Positions 45,989 to 54,300 of a DNA stretch of 64,000 nucleotides are shown in pieces. The position numbers were made by a program, and so were the translations under genes. The first letter of the stretch is position 1, and every line of letters starts with the position of its first letter. The DNA is taken from NCBI RefSeq assembly GCF_963678635.1, contig NC_087067.1, positions 7,110,647-7,174,646 of the forward strand, written 5' to 3'. The notes under the pieces were generated by a model. The model was not told the origin of the DNA. It saw only the letters and a list, made by a program, of their open reading frames with translations, and did no database searches. This DNA is from Symsagittifera roscoffensis (Eukaryota > Xenacoelomorpha > Acoela > Convolutidae).

Positions 45989-46069
45989 AAGGTGGATCGT
46001 CCACCTTTATCTTTGTCAGGGTAGCACGAATGTGCGCTGTCACCTTGATGACCTGGAGTACCCCAGGTC
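45989..46069. other. Hairpin cluster between pol and accessory ORFs, unit 3
   Basis: Stems at 45989-45996/46000-46007 (8 bp, 3-base loop), 46024-46027/46032-46035 (4 bp) and 46050-46056/46063-46069 (7 bp, 6-base loop). It is placed exactly where a unit-length RNA would need an export element, a splice signal or internal initiation for the accessory ORFs. The role is inference only. Confidence 0.7.
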
Positions 46070-46268
46070 TTTTATGACACATCATAACAATCACATGAAA
46101 CATATCATAACAATAACATAACACACAAACACATAAACATCACACACCTATGCCATCACATAAAAACATGTTCCCTAATACTATAGCTAAAACCTAACCT
46201 AATCTAAGACTTGACTCTAATTCTTATCGAGTAACTTAATAAAAACCACTTATCGCCGAGCGCAATTC

Positions 46269-47768
46269 TTAGCATATGCTCAGATAGTATTTTTTATGTA
46301 AGTAAACTTCTATGTCAGTCTCTGAAAATATAACATGTACAAGTGCGTACAACTCTCTCGGATGTAGCTTTCCCCTATTAGGATTGTATACTGGCAACGA
46401 GAGAGAGGTCACTCCTCTCTCAACCAAAAAATCCCTAAGTCCAGTCAAGGCCAATACCAAGCTCTTTGGATCTACGTGTTGCCTATCAGTGGCCTTGGTA
46501 ACCAGGAAACACAAATATTTCCCTGGTATCTGTGATGCAACAGGGGGCAGCGCTATCATCCCTCCCACACCAGGCCTCTGTTTCCATAAAAACTCGATAT
46601 TCTTATACTCTCTTTTGAAGTCAGCCGCTAGTGCTGTTTTGAAGCTTACTTCCGCGGTTATCGCTATGGCGCACGTGCGTTCCGTGAGTATGAAATCGCT
46701 GTCCGTTATGACGATATTAATCGAATAATGGTTCGGTAGATCAAAATACGATTCAAAGATTTGTCCAAAAGGTGGTTTTTTAGCATTCTCGCCCTCTGTC
46801 TCTAGCTCTCCGGTTTCTCTTGCCGATTTCAATTTTTTTATTATCAGAATTTCGGTGTGGGTGAGTCCTACCGCCACTCCCCGGACAAAAATCTCCATCG
46901 ACGTCCCCGTCCATCGCCCAAAGTCTAGGAGATCGAGGTTGGATTGTGGAACACGTAGAGGACCATCTGGGGCGACCCAGTTGGACTCGGTATTGTCATG
47001 ACTGATGTATTTGATGCCGTCTTTATCGACGTCCTGAATCGTCAGGATCGTCTCTTTTGGATCTGTCGGCAGATCATGGAGCCATTCGAGTACGCGCAAG
47101 TTCGTTAGTTCTTGCTCATGAGTCTGTTCCGCTTCTGGTTCGAACTCTACTTCCGGTTCTGATCGATCGTCGATCCAATCTTGATCCATATCATTCACCA
47201 AGTCGATTTCTTCTAGCATCGCCACTTCGTCCAGTCCCACTAGCGAGTCCATGACATCACTTACAACTATCCATTCTACGACGAAATCCTCGCCGTACGG
47301 ATTGTATTTCTTCTCGTTTTTTCCTCTCCTGCTCTGGCGTGTTTCCATAGTGAGAGGAAAGTCAGGCTGTATTCCTTTGTCAATTTCGGTTTGTTCCGGG
47401 CAGTCCCAGTCTTCTTCGGCATAAGGTAGAGTTTCATCGTCCACCTCTACTCGCTCGGTCAACTCGAGATCCAGTGGTAGATCGCAATCGTCCACCACCT
47501 CATTCCCGTCGTTCTTGTCGCGAGTACCCCTTTCATTCACTTCACAAGCAGGATCCACTATCAAATAGTCCCCCTCTTGCATGTCCGCTGGGATGCACCA
47601 ATCCTCTGACGAGGCATTGTGTGGTTTGATATTTTCGTAATGAGCTGCTCTTCCAGTGCTCAATCGATAAAAGCGACCTCCTTGGTGCACCTCTGTTATC
47701 TGAAATGGACCACGCCATTTCTTTAATAATTTCTTGGTTCCTTTTGGTGGAACCACTTCCTGGAACAC
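46269..47768 (-). CDS. Integrase C-terminal domain plus macro-like domain, unit 3
   Basis: Copy belonging to the full element. The open frame actually begins just after the A-run at 47828-47833 (T-run on the plus strand), and the codon at 47768 is GTG inside the domain, not a start. It ends the Pol polyprotein. Expression would require crossing the frame break at the A-run. A macro-like domain at the C-terminus of Pol is the oddest part of this element. Confidence 0.7.
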   Translation of the reverse strand: MFQEVVPPKGTKKLLKKWRGPFQITEVHQGGRFYRLSTGRAAHYENIKPHNASSEDWCIPADMQEGDYLIVDPACEVNERGTRDKNDGNEVVDDCDLPLDLELTERVEVDDETLPYAEEDWDCPEQTEIDKGIQPDFPLTMETRQSRRGKNEKKYNPYGEDFVVEWIVVSDVMDSLVGLDEVAMLEEIDLVNDMDQDWIDDRSEPEVEFEPEAEQTHEQELTNLRVLEWLHDLPTDPKETILTIQDVDKDGIKYISHDNTESNWVAPDGPLRVPQSNLDLLDFGRWTGTSMEIFVRGVAVGLTHTEILIIKKLKSARETGELETEGENAKKPPFGQIFESYFDLPNHYSINIVITDSDFILTERTCAIAITAEVSFKTALAADFKREYKNIEFLWKQRPGVGGMIALPPVASQIPGKYLCFLVTKATDRQHVDPKSLVLALTGLRDFLVERGVTSLSLPVYNPNRGKLHPRELYALVHVIFSETDIEVYLHKKYYLSIC

Positions 47769-47817
47769 CCAGACGTAGTCGCCAACTGAGTAGGCTTTTG
47801 CATCGGCTGTCCTTTTA

Positions 47818-48069
47818 TCAAACCTCCTTTTTTATCCTGCTGTCCTGCTGTCTTCTAATAACATCCCGCACGTACGTCTGCGGTGCTGTCCTCTTCCCCT
47901 CATATTCAGGGTAGAAAAACGTCAACGGGAGCGCTTTTTCATGACCCGTTAACATCATGTGCGGACTTATTCCCGTGGTGGAATGCTCCGTGCTGTTGTA
48001 AGCACCCATCACTTGCGGCAAGTGCTTGTCCCAGTCATCCATGTAACGCGAGCAGTAGACTCTCAGCAT
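47818..48069 (-). pseudogene. Integrase middle fragment, unit 3
   Basis: Same fragment in the full element, with frame breaks at about 48086 and at the T-run 47828-47833. Both breaks occur in all three units and so predate the triplication. Neither matches a textbook programmed frameshift that would reach the needed frame. Confidence 0.85.
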
Positions 48070-49871
48070 GGATACCAGTGTGCGGTTTGCCTCTCGACTA
48101 GGCCATTCGTTTGCGGCTGATAAGTGGTCGAGTGGGCCTGCGCTACCTGCGACCTCTTCATCAACTCCTTCGTGAGATCACCCACGAATGCTTTGCCGTT
48201 GTCCGATTGAAACGTGATGGGGCAGCCATGCCTCGCTATCCACACATTTATCAAATGATCACATGTTTCTTCCGCCGATGCTGTCATGCAGGGTGCTGCT
48301 TCCGCATACTTCGTAAAATGGTCGATCATTACCAGCACCTGATTATAGCCCGTTGCTGTCCTGCAGATTTTCTGATGATCAATTTGCACCACTTCGTTGA
48401 AACCTGACGACTCTATTGACTGTAGGGGAAACCCTCGTTTCCTGGGATCCTTCGCCTGCTGACATGACAGGCATGCGGCAATCCACTTCTCACAAGACTT
48501 TTTCAATCCCGGCCATTCGAATCGTTTCTGTATCCTGTTATACACTTTGTCCACGCCTTGATGGCCCATCTGATCATGTGAGCGAAAGAGCAATTCGGTC
48601 TGGTACAACTGTGGTAACACTATTGAACTGTATTTATAGAGGACCTTGTCCTCCTCTTTTCGCTTGCAGGCAACGATTTCGTCCTTATTCAGGTACAACA
48701 AGTCGTTTCGCTTCAGGTAGAATTGCTTCAAGATCTTGTAGCTGTCTTCTTCCAAGTCTCCCTTGTCAGGTGCTCCATTCTCGATCCATCTCTTCAGACT
48801 GCTCGTCATTCTATCATTTCGTTGAGCCCTTAGGAGATCCGACAGCCTGTACCTGGCTTTCAAATACGTCTTTACCACGTTCGTTTGCCCACTCATTATC
48901 TCCGGAGCATGAGCATCGTCCATCAACTTGACACACCATATCGTTTTCAAAGGCGTCGCTTCCTGCACAGATGGTTCCAGATTGGTACGGACGACCGTAC
49001 CATGTGGCAGCAATCTGGTTGGGCGTTTCGAAACTGCTATTAGGTCGAGCTCGTCTGCGGCATTATCTACCACAGTGCCCTCTTCATCTGAGGTGTATCT
49101 GTCCCTGTCTGGATCCTGATGTGTTTCTCGGTCCAGCCCACGCTGCTTCCAGTCTACCAATAAGGAGTGGATTGCGATCTCTGACATATCGGAATTGGAA
49201 GTTGTTTCAGACGTGTTGTCCAAGGACTGGGGCCTCGAGTCAACACTTGAGTCGACTGATTCCTCAACATCATATTCCAAGTTGTCTGAGATGTTTCTCG
49301 ACTCCCCGGACAAAATTCTGTCCCTAGGTGGTCTCGTCAACCTCTCCCCGGACACGTCGTCCTGCACGGGCTCAAAGGTGTCTGACTCCTCAGACGAGTC
49401 GTCCTTGACTGGCTCGAAGGTATCAGACTCCCCGGATATTGTCTCGTCCACGGACGAACAATCTGGGCTCGGCTCGTATTCTTCTTTTGCATCCGTGAAA
49501 TGCACTCTCCTCGTGAAGCTAGATTTCGACCTGATCCTGACTTCCTCAGTAGTTTGGTTCTGATTCAGTGTTCCATATTCAGTGAACGAAGTTCTCAACA
49601 AGACCTCCTTCGGCATCGAGCTCACCAGCTGGTTGACAATCGACCTGCAATCCCGTTCAACGCCTCGGCTGAGAATGGACACTGGCCTCTTCTCTGTTCT
49701 CTCGGTGACAGTCAACCGCTGCATGGTCTCCATCCATTCACGATCATGCCTATCCACTTCCCTGTCCAACAATTCACGGAGCTTTCCCATGACGTCCGGC
49801 GTCACGTTCACCGTCCTGTTCAATAGAGCCATGCTGTTTATACCTAATCTGGTAAGTTCTTGCTGCACCAA
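48063..49871 (-). CDS. Integrase (N-terminal linker, zinc finger, catalytic core)
   Basis: A 602-codon stretch that joins viral-type cDNA ends to host DNA when functional. The first 290 residues are an acidic, Ser/Glu-rich linker, including a repeated SDTFEPV...DD motif (about 149-172), not seen in ordinary gypsy Pol. The zinc finger is H432, H437, C467, C470. The catalytic core has D498, D557 and E593 (DD35E). Two codons after E593 the frame is lost (about 48086) and the product would end after seven unrelated residues. The first codon is TTG in the same frame as RT upstream, from which it is separated only by a UAG and five codons, so this is not an independent gene but part of Pol. Confidence 0.9.
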   Translation of the reverse strand: MVQQELTRLGINSMALLNRTVNVTPDVMGKLRELLDREVDRHDREWMETMQRLTVTERTEKRPVSILSRGVERDCRSIVNQLVSSMPKEVLLRTSFTEYGTLNQNQTTEEVRIRSKSSFTRRVHFTDAKEEYEPSPDCSSVDETISGESDTFEPVKDDSSEESDTFEPVQDDVSGERLTRPPRDRILSGESRNISDNLEYDVEESVDSSVDSRPQSLDNTSETTSNSDMSEIAIHSLLVDWKQRGLDRETHQDPDRDRYTSDEEGTVVDNAADELDLIAVSKRPTRLLPHGTVVRTNLEPSVQEATPLKTIWCVKLMDDAHAPEIMSGQTNVVKTYLKARYRLSDLLRAQRNDRMTSSLKRWIENGAPDKGDLEEDSYKILKQFYLKRNDLLYLNKDEIVACKRKEEDKVLYKYSSIVLPQLYQTELLFRSHDQMGHQGVDKVYNRIQKRFEWPGLKKSCEKWIAACLSCQQAKDPRKRGFPLQSIESSGFNEVVQIDHQKICRTATGYNQVLVMIDHFTKYAEAAPCMTASAEETCDHLINVWIARHGCPITFQSDNGKAFVGDLTKELMKRSQVAQAHSTTYQPQTNGLVERQTAHWYPC

Positions 49872-49886
49872 GTTGGATCGAACTAG

Positions 49887-51209
49887 CTACATGATCATAT
49901 GGTATCCATCCAGGCGCACAATCCAACGACCAATATAACTTTGGTCCATCGAATAGGTTTTCAGCCAGGCAAGGGCACGATTATCCACACGTACCTTGAA
50001 GGGAGCACTCCCCAAGTAGGCCCTGTATTTTTCCACGAAAGTGATCGCCGCAAACATCTCCGCTTTTGGTGCGCCGTACTTCATTTCAGTATCACTCAGG
50101 ACTTTACTCCCGTAGGCTATTGGACGAAGAACCGTTGTCCCGTTCCACTCCTGCTCCTGGTGAAGTATGCCTGATATCGCAACCACTGATGCATCCGTGT
50201 CCAGCACGAACATCCCCTTCTCTGTCGGCATGCCGAGGACCGGTGCCTCGCAAAGTTCACGTTTGATGTTTTCAAATGAAACTTGCGCCTCATCAGTCCA
50301 GGTGAACTTTTTGCCCTTGTTTCTCATCAACCTCTGCATGGGGTATATTTTGTCAGCATACCCCTTGATGAACTCTCGATAATAATTAGCGAATCCCAAA
50401 AAACTCATCAGCTGTGTATCTGTTTTAGGTGCCTTCCAGGTCAGCACCGCTTCAACCGCTTCGGGATCTGGTCTCACTCCATGTTTGTCAACCAGGCGGC
50501 CCAGATACTTTATGGAATCCCTGAGGATTTCACACTTAGAGGGTTTACATTTCAGACCCGCCTGCTTCATGCAAGAAAACACCTCCTCCAACCTCTCTAT
50601 GTGGTCTTCTAAGGTTGGTGTTGCAATCAGGACATCATCGACATAACACATGATGAGATTCCCGTATTTCTTAGTGACGCTCGTGAGTGCCTGGGCCATC
50701 AGTCGCTGGAATGTGGCCGTCGCGTTGCACAATCCGAATGGCATCCCCTTCCACTGGAACAATCCCAGCTCACACGCGAAGCCTGTTTTCTCTCGATCTT
50801 GCTTTCTGAGTGGCACTTGCCAGAACGCAGAGCCCAAATCCAACGTCGTGAAGAACTTCGCGTCTCCCAGCTTGGATAGGCTCTCATCGATGCGGGGAAT
50901 CGGGTATGCGTCCTTTATAGTCACTGCGTTCAGATAACGCAAATCACAACAAAATCTGAGTTGTCCCCCTTTCTTTTTCGCCATGACCACGCCACAAGCC
51001 GATGGGGACTTCGACGGCTCGATCATGTCGTACTCCATTAACATCTCGATCTCCTTCCTACACGCTTCTGACTTGTTTGGGGTCATTCTTCTCGCCCCTT
51101 CCCTATGAGGTACCGAGCCCTCTTCTATCTCAATCTCGTGTTCTACAAAATTACAACAACCTATGTCGGCCTTATGCTTCGAAAAAACGTCTGCGTTCCG
51201 ATTTAGCAC
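49887..51209 (-). CDS. Reverse transcriptase and RNase H
   Basis: This Pol segment copies element RNA into DNA. The frame is open from the UAG at 51354 down to a UAG at 49887-49889; position 51209 is an internal GTG. From 51209, RT motifs include LDLGSAFWQ (D124), MPFGLCNAT and YVDD (189-192), followed by a gypsy-type LGF-NYYREF connection. RNase H shows D337, E384 and D409. It stops right after GRWIVRLDGYHMI, where gypsy RNase H normally continues into a tether ending in an NAD-LS motif. That tether is absent, so a deletion probably created the UAG. The 48 codons between 51353 and 51210 are also pol sequence. Confidence 0.95.
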   Translation of the reverse strand: MLNRNADVFSKHKADIGCCNFVEHEIEIEEGSVPHREGARRMTPNKSEACRKEIEMLMEYDMIEPSKSPSACGVVMAKKKGGQLRFCCDLRYLNAVTIKDAYPIPRIDESLSKLGDAKFFTTLDLGSAFWQVPLRKQDREKTGFACELGLFQWKGMPFGLCNATATFQRLMAQALTSVTKKYGNLIMCYVDDVLIATPTLEDHIERLEEVFSCMKQAGLKCKPSKCEILRDSIKYLGRLVDKHGVRPDPEAVEAVLTWKAPKTDTQLMSFLGFANYYREFIKGYADKIYPMQRLMRNKGKKFTWTDEAQVSFENIKRELCEAPVLGMPTEKGMFVLDTDASVVAISGILHQEQEWNGTTVLRPIAYGSKVLSDTEMKYGAPKAEMFAAITFVEKYRAYLGSAPFKVRVDNRALAWLKTYSMDQSYIGRWIVRLDGYHMIM

Positions 51210-51353
51210 CGCTCTGAGCGAATCTAGTTCCTTGTCTGATATTTTACCCTTCAGATGTTCTATCTCAGGTAAGACAGGTTTACTCGCTGCTAACTCTGCT
51301 TCTGTCGGCCTCTCAGGAAAGTTGGAACAACTAGACAGCCCATCATCTGTTTC

Positions 51354-51356
51354 CTA
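51354..51356 (-). promoter_or_regulatory. In-frame UAG between protease and RT (possible readthrough site)
   Basis: Gag-protease ends AAG-TAG-GAA-ACA, and the pol frame continues without any shift for 48 codons into RT. A single UAG followed by G is the arrangement gammaretroviruses use to make Gag-Pol by stop suppression. I have not shown a pseudoknot downstream. It could equally be a simple nonsense mutation. Confidence 0.55.
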
Positions 51357-54300
51357 CTTCATTGAAAACAATTTCCTAGAAGATTTCAATTCATTCACTC
51401 TCCTCATAATACATTCTTGGTTCGCATGCAATGGACATTTAGTTACATCAAACTTTTTCAAGTTCTCCACACTCTGAAAGTCTGTGTTCAGAGGCAAAGC
51501 GTAGCCAAGTTTCTTTCCCCTCTGTATTGTCACTGTTGTTGCTTCTGTGTTCAATAACACACTCACACATAGTCCGCTCTGAGTGAGTGAGAAGCTTCTT
51601 CCTAAAATAGCCGAGCTTTTACTGTTTGGATTTGGTACCAGACACACCTGTCTGTCATTGCTGAATTCATTCAAGTTCCTCATCCTAAACGTCGCTACTA
51701 CGGCTTGGTTTGGTTTTACTCTAACTTTTTGATCCAGAAAAATTGGCACCTTGGCCTGGTTAATTAAGATCTTATTAAGGGGTCTCTTTTCATACTTTCT
51801 CTCAGGATCCTTGATCCTAATCAACCCGTCATTGAGATCGATCGTGACGTCAAAGTTGCGAACGAAATCCCTTCCTAAGACGAACTGATCGGATTCGTCC
51901 AAATTCTCCACTACTGAGAAGCTGATCCAAAGATGTCTTCCTCCGAGCTGCAGTGAAATGATCGGGGTTCGTCCAGTCACATAGATCGCTCCCTGATTGG
52001 CCGCTGCCAACCTGATGTTTGTCGGTATGAGATCCGACCTCTCGAAACCCATGTCGGTCCAAGTTTTGACTGGCATGACACTAACCACTGCTCCGGTGTC
52101 TAGCAGTCCCTTTACTGAAAGTTGTCTGCCTTGCACGTCCAGAACGTGTGCGGCCAGATCGGCCTCGCAACCTATATGCACCGCATCTTGCTCGAGCATC
52201 GCGTTGTGTCCGATCCGTCTAACCTTCAGCTCCTCTTGACCAATGTATATCCGGCCAATCTGATCGTTCGCATCAGTTATGTGAGCTTTCGTGTAGATAT
52301 TGATGCCATCCACATTCATTAGGATCGGGTAAGGGCCATGGACATCGATATAATGTCCGTCCACTTTCATCAGCCTCGGACCTCCCGTTGTGAGCAGCGC
52401 TCGCACTGCCCTGGAGTCCAGTTTGGGATATTTCTCCTTCAGGTAGTCGGCATAGATGTCCAGGTGGACTAGTGTAATCTCGGATGGTTCACTCAAGTTC
52501 TTGACCACCTGGTGCCCTGCGACTGAGATGATGGACATTATTTTGGTCCCCTCCTTCGTCATGCCGAAAGTCTTACCAGATATAACGTTCAGTTTTAGTC
52601 CCTGTTTCCTGGGTTCCTCTTTGTCTTCTACTTTTGTCGTTTTACCCAAAACATTAAAACTTTCCCGAAGATCTGTGCTCTCCAGCTCCGACCTTACCCA
52701 TTGCTCCACTTCTTTCGTGGCTAGGTCCTGTTTGACATTCTGCAGCGCTGTCCTTGCCGCCAGGCCGTAATCCACCTTGAGTGGGCTTGACGACTCTGCT
52801 TCGAGGTTCGAGGCTACCACCTCGTCAGGCCATGTCTTAACCTTTTTGGTCGTGAAGGTGCTCGGTGTCGTCTCTTTTCTCCGAGATTCAGCCTCGTTCA
52901 TCAGACGTGCTCGACTGGCCTTGACACCCGAAAGCGCCTCTTCATGGCGGGGATGTTTCGCGTCCGCTACTGCATCCCAAAATTGAGTACAATCCGACTT
53001 GAAGTGTCCCTCCAAATTACAGAAGAAACACCTCGGACCATATTTCATGATGAGCCCTCTGACGTACTCTTCATGATCCTCGTCGGTCGCGTCGGCGTCC
53101 TCGAGAAAGTAGCCTATGGCCTCCACGTTCTGTTTGTATGCAGAACACGCGGAAACGTGATGGTCCATCGAACCACAATTCGCACACGACCTCCTCTTAT
53201 CCATGTCATCGCGAGGTTTGTACCAACTGCAATTCGCACCAGTGTTTGTCCCGCTATAGTTGCCATAATTGCTGTAACGGTTTTGCGCCCTCGGTTTTAT
53301 GAGTAAATACTCGCGTGACTTTATACGCAAGTCGTCGGGCGTGGGTACCTGGTCAAGCGACAGGGTGAAGTGAGTGGCCAAAATCGTCTTCAACTCCTCA
53401 CTCCTTACTCCGTCCATGAACTTCGAAGCAATCGCCAAGTTTCGCTCGGATATTTTCTCATCTGGGTTGCTTCTCCTCCTAAGCAATTCAAGGTCGTCCA
53501 AGAATTTATCTATGGATTCGTCATCTGTTTGACGCCTCTTTTCGAACTTCACCATAGCCTGGTGCCCTTGTACTCCAGAGCCGAAACGATTCAGCAGAAT
53601 GTCGAATATCTTGCGAGCGCTGTCTCTCTCATTGGCTCTTTTCGCCATTACACAACTTAATGCAGTACCCTCCAGATTGCTGGTCAGCGCGCTGCACTCT
53701 TGTTTCTTGGAGAGATTCTCTTCCTCAAAGTGTAACTTCATCACCTCTATCCAAGTATCAATGCAGCCGTCTGACTCGTCTTTATATGACTTCGGCTTTT
53801 TCAGTGTCCTTCTTGACCTCTCTCCTCTCTCGGTTGACTTCGAGAGCTTGGTGATGAATGTTTCGAGAGATCTGTTCAGAGGCTCAAACATCGAGGCATA
53901 CATCGTTGTGTCCTGTGAGACCGTAGTCAGATCTGGTACTGAACTGACTTGTGGCACAGTTGGCAACCTTGTCTCCGGGGTGGCATCTGCCTCCGGCGGG
54001 ACTGGATTCGTCCAGCCAGGCCTCGACGGGGCTGCCCTTGGCCGCTCCTTGTTTCTGGGTTCGTAGTTCGTTCTCGAGCCTTGCTGGGCTCTGGCATTGC
54101 TGCCCGTACCATCTCCATCATTTGCATGGCGTGAGCGCTCCCTTGGGTTGAAACGCTCCTGCCAATTGCTCCCATTCAGGATCGCGTCAAGCTTCCGCAT
54201 CATTAAGTCAGATTTTGCATCTAACCTTTTCTCCAGGCTAGTCATCGTGTGGGCGTAGGTACTATCATGTTCGTTCAACAATCGTTCGATCTCCCTGGTC

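Larger units (their letters stand above)
38666..48987. repeat. Segmental tandem duplication, unit 3 (continues into the parental element)
   Basis: The third copy has no truncating junction on the right: at 48987 the sequence continues as uninterrupted integrase coding sequence, so this is the unit still attached to the 5' part of the retrotransposon. Private differences: aa at 41135-41136 (creating a stop in the large ORF) and a at 46183. Confidence 0.95.

Noticed and set aside
47827-47833. A-AAA-AAG as a programmed -1 frameshift site in integrase
   Set aside because: The heptamer is in the right phase, but a -1 shift leads to a frame that does not encode the integrase C-terminal domain; a +1 change would be needed.
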